Source: Chlamydiota bacterium (GTDB taxonomy: Bacteria > Auribacterota > Tritonobacteria > UBA1439). Taken from it: a stretch of DNA of 59,173 nt. The notes beneath the pieces were generated by a model. That model did no database searches, had not been told where the DNA came from, and saw nothing but the letters and a program-made list of their open reading frames with translations. Both the position numbers and the translations under genes were made by a program. The DNA lies in the NCBI GenBank assembly GCA_012729785.1, contig JAAYCL010000036.1:1-59173 (forward strand). Reading direction: 5' to 3'. Shown here piece after piece: positions 40,203-49,239 of the stretch (position 1 is the stretch's first letter; the number at the start of each line of letters is the position of its first letter).

Positions 40203-42194
40203 CTAGCAGCCGGCGCTCCTCTTCTTCGTCTTCGGCGCCGGCGTCGGAACGCCGGCCGGCGAGGCGGCGGGGGGAGGGGCCGCCCCCGGGGCCGCGTTCC
40301 AGCTCCCCGCCATCGAATCGTCCCAGTAGCGGGAGAGGCCGCCGTGGAGCACCTTGATCGGGCGCTTGGTCTTCTGCGACAGGATCCCCCCCGCCGCCAT
40401 CGCGAGCGTTCCGTCCCTGTCCACGACGACGAGCGGAACCGTCCCCGCGAGGAACGCCGGGTCGGCGATCAGGTCGGCGATGTCGACGTTTTTCGACCCG
40501 GGGAGGTGGTAGTCGGAGAACTGCGCGACGGGCCTGATGTCCACGAGCTCGAAGGTCCCGGGAAGGTCGGCGATCATCCGGTGCAGATCGAGGGGGGAGA
40601 TCCGCTCGGGCAGGCGCACGGCCCTGACCGGCCCCGGGGCGGCCCCGCCGCCGGCGCGCTCGGCCCCGATCGTCGGGAGGCCGGCCTCGACCCACGCCTC
40701 GGAGCCGCCCGTCATGCTGGAGACTTTGGTGAAGCCGTTCCGCGCAAGCACGCCGGCCGCCATGCTCGACCGGTAGGCCGAGTTGCAGACCGCCACGACC
40801 GGCTGCGACGGGTCGAGCTTCGCGGAGAGCTCGGCCAGGTGCGTGAGGGGGAGGTTGATCACGTTGCCGATTCTGGACGCCATCCACTCGTTCGGGAGGC
40901 GGACATCGACGACGATCGGCGCGGTGCCCGCTCGCATCGCCGCGTGCAGCTCGGCGGGGGAAATGAGGGCGCTCGCGGCCACGGGGAGCCCGGCCGCCTT
41001 CCACGACTCCATCGTGACGATGCCGGCGCGGTAGCCGACGCGGTGGAGGCGGCGGAGCGCCTCCGCCAGTTCGCCGCGGCTGCCGCAGAGGATCAGCCGC
41101 CCCTTCTCCATCGTCTCCCACGGCACCATGGTCCCCGTCCAGGTCTCGAACCGGCCGCGAAGGGCGATATTCAGGGAGTTGGGGATGTGCGCGCGGGCGT
41201 GGTCGGCGGCATCGCGGAGATCCACCACGAAGAACTCCGACGGGTCCGCGAGGGCGGGGCCGGGCGGCGTCTCGGGGGGCAGCGGGGCGTCCCATTCGAC
41301 GAGCGGGGGGCCGGTCCGGTTGAGGCGGGCGTTGTGGGCGAAGTACCGCGGCGCCTCGGGGAGCCCCTCGAGGACGGCGGCGATGAAGTCGCTCCTGAAG
41401 GCGTGGCGCAGGTACGGGTTCGACTGTTTCTCGGCCCCGATCGTCGAGCTCGGGTCGTCGCTCAGGTGCGCGCCACAGAGCGAGCCGGCGCCGTGCGCGG
41501 GGAGGACGCGCGCGGCGTCCCCCGCCTTCGAGAGCTTCTGCGTCCACGAGTCGTACAGCATCGAGGCGAGCGCCGCCGCCGACATCGTCCCCTCGAGGAG
41601 GTCCGGCCTCCCGACGCTCCCGACGAAGAGCGTGTCGCCGGTGAAGATCGCCTCCGGCTGCGCGCCGCTCTCGGGGCCGAAGACGTAGCCGCACATTCCG
41701 TCGGGGGTGTGCCCCGGCGTCGTGACCGCCTGGACCCGGGCCGCGCCGACCCGTATCTCGGAGCCGTCCGAGAGCGGCTGGAACGGGTAGCCGGCGCCGC
41801 TCTCCTTGTTCGCGTAGACCGGGCAGTTCGCGCGCGCGGCGAGCTCGAGGTGCCCGGCGACGAAGTCGGCGTGCGAGTGCGTGAGGAACACCCCCGCGAT
41901 CTCCGCCTCCGCCGCCCGCGCCGCCTCGAGGTGCGCGTCGACGTCGCGCCCCGGGTCCACGACGAGCGCCTTCCCGCCGCTGACGAGCAGGTAGGAGTAG
42001 TGCGAGAGGACGCCGAGCTTGAACTGGAGGATCTCGAAACCCGGGTGCCGGTACGTCTCGATGAGCTCGTAGCGCGCCGACGCGTCGTCGTGGGCGAGGG
42101 CCTCGGCGTCCTTCTCCGCCAGGCGCGCGTGCGCGGGCGCCGCGGAGGAGACGGCCATGAGCAGGAGCGCACAGATCGTGTTCTTCATCGTCAC
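40203..42194 (-). CDS. secreted metallo-beta-lactamase and triple-rhodanese protein (persulfide dioxygenase-like)
   Basis: 663 residues. Signal peptide to about residue 24. A glyoxalase II/ETHE1-type metallo-beta-lactamase domain follows with THSHADFVAGH (His106, His108, Asp110, His115), PGHTPDG and FTGDTLFVGSVGRPDL. Three rhodanese domains then follow: the first with Cys370 (LILCGSRG), the second with Cys470 (AVCNSAYRSS), the third with Asp592 where Cys is expected. It resembles CstB-type persulfide dioxygenase-sulfurtransferases, but is exported and carries an extra rhodanese unit. Its place beside the sulfur transporter genes fits handling of persulfide or thiosulfate in the periplasm. Confidence 0.85.
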   Translation of the reverse strand: MTMKNTICALLLMAVSSAAPAHARLAEKDAEALAHDDASARYELIETYRHPGFEILQFKLGVLSHYSYLLVSGGKALVVDPGRDVDAHLEAARAAEAEIAGVFLTHSHADFVAGHLELAARANCPVYANKESGAGYPFQPLSDGSEIRVGAARVQAVTTPGHTPDGMCGYVFGPESGAQPEAIFTGDTLFVGSVGRPDLLEGTMSAAALASMLYDSWTQKLSKAGDAARVLPAHGAGSLCGAHLSDDPSSTIGAEKQSNPYLRHAFRSDFIAAVLEGLPEAPRYFAHNARLNRTGPPLVEWDAPLPPETPPGPALADPSEFFVVDLRDAADHARAHIPNSLNIALRGRFETWTGTMVPWETMEKGRLILCGSRGELAEALRRLHRVGYRAGIVTMESWKAAGLPVAASALISPAELHAAMRAGTAPIVVDVRLPNEWMASRIGNVINLPLTHLAELSAKLDPSQPVVAVCNSAYRSSMAAGVLARNGFTKVSSMTGGSEAWVEAGLPTIGAERAGGGAAPGPVRAVRLPERISPLDLHRMIADLPGTFELVDIRPVAQFSDYHLPGSKNVDIADLIADPAFLAGTVPLVVVDRDGTLAMAAGGILSQKTKRPIKVLHGGLSRYWDDSMAGSWNAAPGAAPPPAASPAGVPTPAPKTKKRSAGC

Positions 42195-42493
42195 CTCCGT
42201 ATACCATCAGTATGCCACGCGTGGGCGCCTCTGTCCCCGGAGGGTTCGAAGCGCTCCGCGGGTTCGCGGCCGGCGTGCCGAGCGGGAAAGGACCCCGCCG
42301 CCCCGACACAATCGGCGGAAAACGCGCCGCCGAGCCGGCGGACCCTCCGCCGCCCGCTCCGGCCGCCGGAGGGGGATGCCGCGTGCGCTCCGTTGATCGG
42401 GCGCAACGCCGGCGCCGGGTGCGCGGCGTCGGGGTCGCGTACCTATCGCGCGGCATGGTGCCTCGAGTCCGAGGCGCCGGGCCTTCCGAGGCG
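42195..42493. other. 299-base gap, no gene recognised
   Basis: Very GC-rich sequence with short inverted repeats (GGAGGGGG, CCGGCGGACCCTCCGCCG). It separates the sulfur module from the methylmalonyl-CoA module. No convincing promoter or small gene was seen. Confidence 0.4.
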
Positions 42494-42898
42494 TCATGTG
42501 AGCGGCTGGCAGATCTCGATCAGAACCCGTCCGGCGGAGGAGGGGTGGATGAACGCGACCTCGTACTCCCCCGCGCGCGGCGTCGGGGTTTCGTTGACGA
42601 GCACCAGGCCGGCGGCCTTCAGGGCGGCGAGCGCGGCGCGGATATCGTTCGTCGAGAGGGCGATATGGTGGATCCCCTCGCCGCGCTTCTCGATGAATCG
42701 GGCGATCGGGCTGTTGTCGCCGAGCGCCTCGAGGAGCTCGATCTTCGTCCCCCCGACGCGGATCATCGCCACGCGCACCTTCTGCTCGGGCACCTCCGCG
42801 ATTTCGATCTCCCGGAGGTGGAGAATGTCCCGGTAGAGCGGCAGCGAGGCCTCGATGCTCCGCACCGCGATCCCGATATGGTCGACCGATTCGATCAT
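42494..42898 (-). CDS. mce: methylmalonyl-CoA epimerase
   Basis: 134 residues of the glyoxalase/VOC fold. Metal ligands are in VDHIGIAV (His7), GEGIHHIALST and EYEVAFIHP plus the C-terminal VLIEICQP. It interconverts (S)- and (R)-methylmalonyl-CoA between propionyl-CoA carboxylation and the mutase. The length and start (MIESVDHIGI) are standard. It overlaps meaB by four bases. Confidence 0.93.
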   Translation of the reverse strand: MIESVDHIGIAVRSIEASLPLYRDILHLREIEIAEVPEQKVRVAMIRVGGTKIELLEALGDNSPIARFIEKRGEGIHHIALSTNDIRAALAALKAAGLVLVNETPTPRAGEYEVAFIHPSSAGRVLIEICQPLT

Positions 42899-43833
42899 CG
42901 CGCCGCATCCTCCCCGGCGATCCGCTCCGCGAGCGTGTACGGGTCCGTTTCGCCCGCGAGCATCCGCGCCGCGAGCGCATCGAGGGCCTCCTCGTCCGGG
43001 ACACGCGCGGCGACACGCCGCATGAGCCGTTCCCGGACGAGTTCGAGGAGCCGCTCCTTGAACTGCGCGCGGCGTTTCGCGGCCGCGATTCCGCGCCCCT
43101 CCGCGAAACGGCGGTGGGCGTCGAGCGCCGCGTCGAGCGCCTCCAGGCCGCGCCCCTCCAGGGCGACGGTCTGCACGAGCGGGACGGTCCAGTCCTCGCC
43201 CGGGCGGAGCGAGAGCATCATCTCGAGGGCGGAGGCGGCATGGGCGGCTTCGGGGCGGTCGCCCTTGTTGAGCACGACGATGTCGGCGATCTCCGTGACC
43301 CCCGCCTTGATCGCCTGGATCCTGTCGCCCGCGCCGGGGGCGCAGACGAGGATCGTGGTGCAGGCGAGCCGCGACACCTCGATCTCGCTCTGCCCGACGC
43401 CGACGGTCTCGACGAAGACGATTTCGCAGCCCCACGCCTCGAGGACCCGCACCGCCTCCGCCGCGCCGCGGCTCAGCCCCCCCGTTCGGCCGCGGTTCGC
43501 CATGCTCCGGATGAACACCCCGGGATCGGCCGCGTGCCGCTGCATCCGCACGCGGTCGCCGAGGACCGCCCCGCCGCTGAACGGGCTCGAAGGGTCCACG
43601 GCCAAAACCCCCACGACGGCGCCGCGCCCGCGTCGGAGCGCCACGAGACGGTCGACGAGCGTGCTCTTCCCCGCGCCGGGGGGGCCGGTGACGCCGACGA
43701 CATAGGCGGCCTTCGCCCGGCGGTAGAGCGTCTTCATCTCGGCCGCGGCGCGCGGGTCGCCGTCCTCGATCCAGGAGAGGAGGCGGCTCGCGGCGCGGGG
43801 GTTTCGATCGAGCACCTGTGCGGCGACATCCAT
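42895..43833 (-). CDS. meaB: methylmalonyl-CoA mutase-associated GTPase MeaB
   Basis: 312 residues of the MeaB/ArgK G3E GTPase family. Walker A reads VGVTGPPGAGKSTLVDRL, Walker B and switch are in FVETVGVGQSEIE, and the guanine site is VLNKGD. It gates cofactor loading of, and protects, the B12-dependent mutase. The start at 43833 (MDVAAQVLDR) is preferred over 43872. The gene sits between the mutase small subunit and the epimerase, in the usual order. Confidence 0.93.
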   Translation of the reverse strand: MDVAAQVLDRNPRAASRLLSWIEDGDPRAAAEMKTLYRRAKAAYVVGVTGPPGAGKSTLVDRLVALRRGRGAVVGVLAVDPSSPFSGGAVLGDRVRMQRHAADPGVFIRSMANRGRTGGLSRGAAEAVRVLEAWGCEIVFVETVGVGQSEIEVSRLACTTILVCAPGAGDRIQAIKAGVTEIADIVVLNKGDRPEAAHAASALEMMLSLRPGEDWTVPLVQTVALEGRGLEALDAALDAHRRFAEGRGIAAAKRRAQFKERLLELVRERLMRRVAARVPDEEALDALAARMLAGETDPYTLAERIAGEDAAR

Positions 43834-43837
43834 CGGA

Positions 43838-44248
43838 TCAGTCCGCGGCTGAAGGCGCGCCGAGGCGCGCACGGATGAACCCCACGATCGCGCCGGTCGT
43901 CGTCCCCGGCCCGAAGATCTCCGCGATGCCGGCCTTCTTGAGCGCCGGGATATCCTCCGCGGGGATGATGCCGCCGCCGAAGACGAGGATATCCGGGGCG
44001 CCCTTCTCCCGGAGAAGCTCGATCACGCGGGGGAAGAGGCGCAGGTGGGCGCCGGAGAGGCAGCTCAGGCCCACCGCCCGCACGTCCTCCTGCACCGCCG
44101 CGGCCGCGATCTGCTCGGGGGTCTGGCGTATCCCCGTGTAGATGACCTCCATCCCCGCCTCGCGCAGGGCGTGCGCCACGACGATCGCGCCGCGGTCGTG
44201 GCCGTCGAGGCCCGGCTTGGCGATGAGAACCCTGATCGTTTTCCCCAT
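43838..44248 (-). CDS. mcmB: methylmalonyl-CoA mutase, B12-binding small subunit
   Basis: 136 residues. The B12-binding domain has the motif [11 protein letters not shown], DxHxxG with the His that replaces the lower cobalt ligand, and later [13 protein letters not shown] and [19 protein letters not shown]. It is a stand-alone cobalamin subunit that joins the large subunit encoded just upstream, as in many archaea and anaerobes. The start at 44248 ([12 protein letters not shown]) is the family start. Confidence 0.92.
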   Translation of the reverse strand: MGKTIRVLIAKPGLDGHDRGAIVVAHALREAGMEVIYTGIRQTPEQIAAAAVQEDVRAVGLSCLSGAHLRLFPRVIELLREKGAPDILVFGGGIIPAEDIPALKKAGIAEIFGPGTTTGAIVGFIRARLGAPSAAD

Positions 44249-44271
44249 CGGTTGTCCCTTCTTCCCCGGCG

Positions 44272-45939
44272 TCACAGCGCGGACGCGGGCCGGTGCTCCC
44301 CGAAGACCCGGCGGAGGCGCCCGCAGATCTCCCCGAGGGTGGCGCGGGCCTTGACCGCCTCGATGATCGGGGGGAGGAGGTTGTCCGTGCCGCGCGCCGC
44401 CGTCTCCACCGCGTCGAGCGCCCGCATCGCCAGGCGGGAATCTCTCCCGGCGCGCAGCGCCGCGAGGCGCCGCCGCTGGGCCGCCTCCGCCGACGGGGCC
44501 ACGCGGAGAAGGGGGCAGGCCCCCCCTCCGCCCTCGTCGAGGTGGGAGTTCACCCCGACGACGATCCGCTCCCCCGACTCGACGCCTTTCTGGTGGGCGT
44601 AGGCGCTGGCCTGGATCTCACGCTGGACCCAGCCCGATTCGATGGCCGCGAGCATCCCGCCCATCCGGTCGATCGCGGCGATGATGCCGCCCGCCGTCTC
44701 CTCGATCTGGTCGGTGAGGCGCTCGAGGAAGTAGGAGCCGCCCATCGGGTCGGCGGTGTCCGCGACGCCGCTCTCTCCGAGGATGATCTGCTGCGTCCGC
44801 AGCGCGATCCGCACCGACTCCTCGGTGGGCAGGCAGAGCGCCTCGTCGCGGGAGTTGGTGTGCAAACTCTGCGCGCCGCCAAGCACCGCCGCGAGCGCCT
44901 GGATCGTCACCCGGACGACGTTGTTGTCGGGCTGCTGCGCGGTGAGGGCGCAGCCCGCCGTCTGGGCGTGGAACCGGAGGGCGAGCGACCGGGGGTCTTT
45001 GGCTTCGAACCGCTCCCGCATGATCCGGACCCAGATCCGCCGGGCGGCGCGGAACTTCGCCACCTCCTCGAAGAGGGCGTTGTGGGCGTTGAAGAAGAAT
45101 GAGATGCGGGGCGCGAACGAGTCCACCGCGAGCCCCGCGGCGAGGGCCGCCTCGACGTAGGCGATGCCGTCGGCGAGGGTGAAGGCGAGCTCCTGGACCG
45201 CCGTCGCCCCGGCCTCCCGGATATGGTAGCCGCTCACGCTGATCGTGTTCCAGCGGGGCGTCTCGCGGTTGCAGAACGCGACGATATCGGTGACGAGGCG
45301 GAGCGAGGGGCGCGGGGGGAAGATGTAGGTGCCGCGGGCGACGTACTCCTTCAGCACGTCGTTCTGGATCGTCCCGCGGAGCAGGCGCCGGCTCGTGCCG
45401 CGCCGGTCGGCGACGGCGAGGTACATCGCGATCAGCACCGCCGCGGTCGCGTTGATCGTCATCGAGGTGCTGATCCGGTCGAGGGGGAGATCCCGGAGGA
45501 GGAGCTCCATCTCCTCGATTGAATCCACCGCGACGCCGACCCTCCCGACCTCGCCCTCGGCGAGCGGGTCGTCGCTGTCGTAGCCGATCTGCGTCGGGAG
45601 GTCGAAGGCGATCGAGAGGCCGGTCTGCCCCTGCGAGAGGAGGTAGCGGAAGCGCCGGTTCGACTCCTCCGCCGTGCCGAAGCCGGCGTACTGGCGCATC
45701 GTCCAGGGCCTGCTCCGGTACATCGTCGCCTGGACGCCGCGCGTGTACGGGTAGTCGCCCGGATAGCCGAGCCGGTCGGGGTAGGAGAATCGCCCGAGGT
45801 CGGACGGGTCGTAGAGGAGGTCGACGGGGATGCCGGAGGAGGTCGCCGCCGCGGGACGCCGGTCGGGGTGCGCGGCGAGCGCCCGCGTCAGCACGGTTTC
45901 GCGCCACCGCTGTTTCGCGTCGCCGGTCTCCTCGCGCAT
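44272..45939 (-). CDS. mcmA: methylmalonyl-CoA mutase, large catalytic subunit
   Basis: 555 residues, the TIM-barrel part. Substrate residues agree with methylmalonyl-CoA mutase rather than isobutyryl-CoA mutase: Tyr74 in [17 protein letters not shown], Arg202 in [10 protein letters not shown] and His239 in [11 protein letters not shown], at the same spacing as Tyr89/Arg207/His244 of the Propionibacterium enzyme when a ten-residue insertion is allowed. It converts (R)-methylmalonyl-CoA to succinyl-CoA or the reverse. The start at 45939 ([12 protein letters not shown]) is the family start. Confidence 0.92.
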   Translation of the reverse strand: MREETGDAKQRWRETVLTRALAAHPDRRPAAATSSGIPVDLLYDPSDLGRFSYPDRLGYPGDYPYTRGVQATMYRSRPWTMRQYAGFGTAEESNRRFRYLLSQGQTGLSIAFDLPTQIGYDSDDPLAEGEVGRVGVAVDSIEEMELLLRDLPLDRISTSMTINATAAVLIAMYLAVADRRGTSRRLLRGTIQNDVLKEYVARGTYIFPPRPSLRLVTDIVAFCNRETPRWNTISVSGYHIREAGATAVQELAFTLADGIAYVEAALAAGLAVDSFAPRISFFFNAHNALFEEVAKFRAARRIWVRIMRERFEAKDPRSLALRFHAQTAGCALTAQQPDNNVVRVTIQALAAVLGGAQSLHTNSRDEALCLPTEESVRIALRTQQIILGESGVADTADPMGGSYFLERLTDQIEETAGGIIAAIDRMGGMLAAIESGWVQREIQASAYAHQKGVESGERIVVGVNSHLDEGGGGACPLLRVAPSAEAAQRRRLAALRAGRDSRLAMRALDAVETAARGTDNLLPPIIEAVKARATLGEICGRLRRVFGEHRPASAL

Positions 45940-45964
45940 CGCAGGACCCTCGCCGGGGGGGGCG

Positions 45965-47149
45965 CTAGACCGTCCCCGAGGCACGCATCGTTTCGATCTC
46001 GTCGCCCGTGAAGCCGAGCGAGGAGAGGATTTCCGCGGTGTGCTCGCCGAGGCGCGGGGGCGGGGTCTCGACGGCGCCGGGGGTCTCGGACAGTTTCACC
46101 GGTATCCCCGTCTGCGCGAGGGGGCCGAGGGACGGGTGGGAAACCGTCGCCACCATTTCGCGCGCCGCCGCCTGCGGCTGCGCGAGCGATTCCCGCACGG
46201 AGAGGATCGGGCCGGAGGGGATGCCGTGCCGCTCGAACAGGGCGAGCCAGTGCGCGCTGTCGCGTTCCCGGATCACCTCCTGGATGATCGGGAAGAGGCT
46301 GTCCCGGTTCTTGACGCGATCGGGGTTGGTGGCGTAGTCCGGGTGCGTGCAGATCTCCGCGAGGTCGAGGAGCTCGCAGAAGGTGCGCCAGAGCCGGTCG
46401 TTGCCGACGGCGACGGTGATCCAGCGGTCGCTCGCCCTGAACGTCTCGTACGGGCAGATGGTGGGGTGGCGGTTGCCGATCCGCGCGGGCGAAACGCCGG
46501 TCATGAAGAAGATCCCCGCCTGGAAGGTGAGGAGTGAGAGCTGCGCGTCGAACATCGCCACGTCCACGAGCTGTCCGCGTCCCGTCCGCTCGCGCGCGTA
46601 GAGGGCGAGGAGGATCCCCTGCACGGCGTAGAGACCCGCGACGAGGTCCGCCTGCGAGACGCCGGTCTTGCACGGCGGCCCGTCGGGGTCCCCGGTGAGG
46701 CTCATGATCCCGCCGAGCCCCTGCACGGCGAGGTCGTAGCCGGGGCGCGAGGCCCAGGGGCCGGTCTGGCCGAACCCCGAGACGGAGGCGTAGACGAGGC
46801 GCGGATTGATCTTCGAGACGGCGTCGTAACCGAAGCCGAGCTTCTCCAGCGTGCCGGGGCGGAAGTTCTCCACCAGCACGTCGGAGCGGGCGATCAGGCG
46901 GCGGACGACCTCGCGTCCGGCGGCCGACTTCAGGTCGAGCGTGACGCTCTTCTTGCCGCGGTTGACGCTCAAGAAGTAGGCGCTCTCCCCCCGGTCGAAC
47001 GGCGGCCCGAAGGCGCGGGTGTCGTCCCCCTTGCCCGGTTGCTCGATCTTGACCACCTCCGCGCCCATATCGCCGAGGATCATCGTGCAGAAGGGGCCCG
47101 CGAGGACGCGGGTGAAGTCGAGGACCCTGATCCGCTCGAGCGGTTTCAT
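45965..47149 (-). CDS. family III CoA-transferase (CaiB/BaiF)
   Basis: 394 residues. N-terminal signature [29 protein letters not shown], then [15 protein letters not shown] and [17 protein letters not shown] with the catalytic Asp in the YD pair. It moves CoA between acids. Upstream of the mutase genes with a 25-base gap, it could activate propionate or succinate in the same pathway, but the acid pair cannot be told from sequence. It is the first gene of the five-gene methylmalonyl-CoA operon. Confidence 0.88.
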   Translation of the reverse strand: MKPLERIRVLDFTRVLAGPFCTMILGDMGAEVVKIEQPGKGDDTRAFGPPFDRGESAYFLSVNRGKKSVTLDLKSAAGREVVRRLIARSDVLVENFRPGTLEKLGFGYDAVSKINPRLVYASVSGFGQTGPWASRPGYDLAVQGLGGIMSLTGDPDGPPCKTGVSQADLVAGLYAVQGILLALYARERTGRGQLVDVAMFDAQLSLLTFQAGIFFMTGVSPARIGNRHPTICPYETFRASDRWITVAVGNDRLWRTFCELLDLAEICTHPDYATNPDRVKNRDSLFPIIQEVIRERDSAHWLALFERHGIPSGPILSVRESLAQPQAAAREMVATVSHPSLGPLAQTGIPVKLSETPGAVETPPPRLGEHTAEILSSLGFTGDEIETMRASGTV

Positions 47150-47276
47150 CTGGCGCGTCCCTCCGGGGGCCGGCCGCCACGGCGGCGCGGGGCTTTCACG
47201 AGCCCATTATAGAACGGGGAGGGGCGATGTCAAGAACCCCGGCGCCCTGTTTTCGTTCGACGCCACCCGGGGGGGA

Positions 47277-47294
47277 TGCTATACTTCCGCCATG
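47277..47294 (+). promoter_or_regulatory. extended -10 promoter placed for a leaderless transcript
   Basis: TGCTATACT (TG at 47277, -10 at 47280-47285) lies six bases before ATG 47292. The expected transcription start falls on or next to the start codon, and no ribosome binding site is present. Confidence 0.5.
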
Positions 47295-47810
47295 CCGAAC
47301 GCAGGACGGGAGCGGGTCGTGCACCGAGGGCGGCTCGTCGAGTTTCGCCTCGCCTCGCGGAGGCTCCCGAACGGCCGTGTCGCGGCTCTCGAGATCGTGC
47401 GGCACCCGGGCGCGGTGCTCGTCGTGCCGTTCGCCGATCGCGGCCGCCTCGTCCTCATCAGGCAGTACCGGCCGGTGGTCGGAAGGTATCTGTGGGAGTT
47501 CCCGGCGGGGACGTTGAAACCCGGGGAACGGCCGCTGCGCTGCGCCCGGCGCGAGCTCGAGGAGGAGATCGGGTGCGTCGCGGCGGAGTGGAACAGGCTC
47601 GGCGTGCTCTATCCGGGGCCGGGCTACACCACCGAGCTGATACACCTCTTTGCGGCGCGGGGGCTCGTGAAGACGGCGTGCCGGCGCGAGGAGGACGAGG
47701 TGATGACGGCGCGCGTCTTCACCCGCGCCGAGGTCGCGACGATGGCGCGAAACGGAAAGATCGTCGACGCGAAGACCCTCGCCGCCCTCGTGCGGGCGAA
47801 GGTCGTCTGA
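47292..47810 (+). CDS. NUDIX hydrolase (ADP-ribose pyrophosphatase-like)
   Basis: 172 residues. The Nudix box is GTLKPGERPLRCARRELEEEIGCVA, matching GX5EX7REUXEEXGU. IRQYRPVVGRYLWEFPAG just before it is typical of ADP-sugar pyrophosphatases. It hydrolyses nucleoside diphosphate derivatives such as ADP-ribose. It begins at ATG 47292 right after a -10 element. The next gene follows by 14 bases. Confidence 0.88.
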   Translation: MPNAGRERVVHRGRLVEFRLASRRLPNGRVAALEIVRHPGAVLVVPFADRGRLVLIRQYRPVVGRYLWEFPAGTLKPGERPLRCARRELEEEIGCVAAEWNRLGVLYPGPGYTTELIHLFAARGLVKTACRREEDEVMTARVFTRAEVATMARNGKIVDAKTLAALVRAKVV

Positions 47811-47824
47811 AAGGAGCGCAGGCT

Positions 47825-48745
47825 ATGCGGCGGAGAGCCGTGGCGGGAACGATCGCGGCCGCGTGCGTCGTGCTGACCGCGGCGGCGGGGCGGGCCGCCA
47901 CGATGAGCGTCGGAAACGACACCGGCGCGCCCGGCGAGCGGGTGAGCTTTTCGCTCAGCATCAGCCCCCGCGAGCGGGTGACAGACTTTCGTTGCGAGCT
48001 CAGGTACGACCCGGCGCTGCTCACGCTCGACGAGATCGAGATCAGCGACCAGGCGTGGGACAACGGGATCTGGAGGCTCCTATATTGGGAGACATCCCCC
48101 GGGAGGGTCGAGATCGAAACGGAATCGGACTGCTACTACGACGCCGAGAAGATCAGCCGCCTCGCCATCCTCCGATTCAGGATCTCCGCAAACGCCCGCT
48201 CGACGACGACGCGCGTCGAGTTCATGGGCACGCCGCTCTGGGAAGACGACTGCTCGGAGGAGTGGGAGGACGCCACGCCGCAGTACGGCTCGGTCACCAT
48301 CGTCGGCGGCGGCCCGGCGCCGACGCCGAAGCCGAGCGGCAAACCCCCGGAGGTGAACCTCCAAATGGAATCCACCGCGGTGTACCTGCGCGGCGAGGAG
48401 CCGGTCGTCCGCTGCGCGGTCAGGGCGCACGACTGGGCGGGGGACCGGGAGGACGCCTACCTCGCGGTCGCCGTCCCCGGGGCGGGGCTCCTGTACCGGG
48501 ATCCGAGGGGGAACCTCACGGAGAAGCCGACCCCGGTCGCGGCCGGGATCAGGATAGAGAACCTGTCCATCCCGGTCGGTTTCGGCGCCATCCCCGCGCC
48601 CGCGCCCGCCGGCCTGTACACGATCTACGGAACGCTGTGCCGCCGGGGGAGGAATCCGGCCAGGGAGTCGAACCGCGTCTCGAATCTCGCCTCCGCGCAG
48701 TTCCAGGTCGTGGCGCAGCCGTCGGCGTCCGCTTCCGCCCCGTGA
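47825..48745 (+). CDS. secreted protein with cohesin-like domain
   Basis: 306 residues. The signal peptide ends near AAAGRAATM (about 25). Residues about 26-160 have the cohesin-type beta-sandwich pattern: MSVGNDTGAPGERVSFSLSIS, then FRCELRYDPALLTLDEI and ISRLAILRFRISANA. A Pro-rich linker (GGGPAPTPKPSGKPP) leads to a second beta-rich domain (about 185-295). Cohesin-like domains bind partner modules at the cell surface, but here no dockerin protein is in view. GAAAGGAG lies upstream. Confidence 0.7.
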   Translation: MRRRAVAGTIAAACVVLTAAAGRAATMSVGNDTGAPGERVSFSLSISPRERVTDFRCELRYDPALLTLDEIEISDQAWDNGIWRLLYWETSPGRVEIETESDCYYDAEKISRLAILRFRISANARSTTTRVEFMGTPLWEDDCSEEWEDATPQYGSVTIVGGGPAPTPKPSGKPPEVNLQMESTAVYLRGEEPVVRCAVRAHDWAGDREDAYLAVAVPGAGLLYRDPRGNLTEKPTPVAAGIRIENLSIPVGFGAIPAPAPAGLYTIYGTLCRRGRNPARESNRVSNLASAQFQVVAQPSASASAP

Positions 48746-48771
48746 GGCGGCGTCCAGGGCGAGGAGGAGAG

Positions 48772-49239
48772 ATGAAACGGGCGTTGTTCGCGGCCGCGGC
48801 ATGGTGCCTCCTGCTCGCCGCCTCACAGGCGGAGCAGTTCGATCCGCAGCGGTACTTCGAGGAGCGGGCCAGACAGGCGCTCCAGAAGAAGGCGGCCCAG
48901 CCCGCGCAGTCCGCCAAGCCGCTGAGCGGCGGCAGCGCGGCGATCGACGCCTCCCGCGTCAGCGTCTGGCTCGCGGTCGGCGCGGGGGTCGTCGTCGCGA
49001 CGCTCGGGGTGGTGTTCTGGCTGAAGGCCCCCTCGCTCACCCTCGAGCCGCGCGTCGACGACCAGATCGACCGGGAGTTCCGGGCGATGCTCAATGAGAC
49101 GGGCGAGGAGCCGGAGGCGCCGGGAGACGCCCCTTTCCGGGCCCGCCGCGGCGGGCTGAGGGAGGAGGACGTCATCGAGGATCTCACCGGCGAGGCGGAC
49201 GGCGAGGGCGACGGGCCCGCCGGCGGGAAGGCGACGTGA
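48772..49239 (+). CDS. exported single-pass membrane protein, unknown function
   Basis: 155 residues: N-terminal signal segment (to about 20), a Gln/Lys/Ala-rich stretch, one membrane helix at about 62-84 (VWLAVGAGVVVATLGVVFW) and an acidic C-terminal tail. No family recognised. GAGGAGGAGAG precedes the ATG. It overlaps the RNase D gene by four bases (GTGA) and follows the cohesin-like gene, so the three are probably one transcript. Confidence 0.65.
   Translation: MKRALFAAAAWCLLLAASQAEQFDPQRYFEERARQALQKKAAQPAQSAKPLSGGSAAIDASRVSVWLAVGAGVVVATLGVVFWLKAPSLTLEPRVDDQIDREFRAMLNETGEEPEAPGDAPFRARRGGLREEDVIEDLTGEADGEGDGPAGGKAT

Noticed and set aside
44272-45939. Isobutyryl-CoA or hydroxyisobutyryl-CoA mutase
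   Set aside because: Tyr74 and Arg202 match the methylmalonyl-CoA-specific residues rather than the Phe/Gln pair of isobutyryl-CoA mutase.
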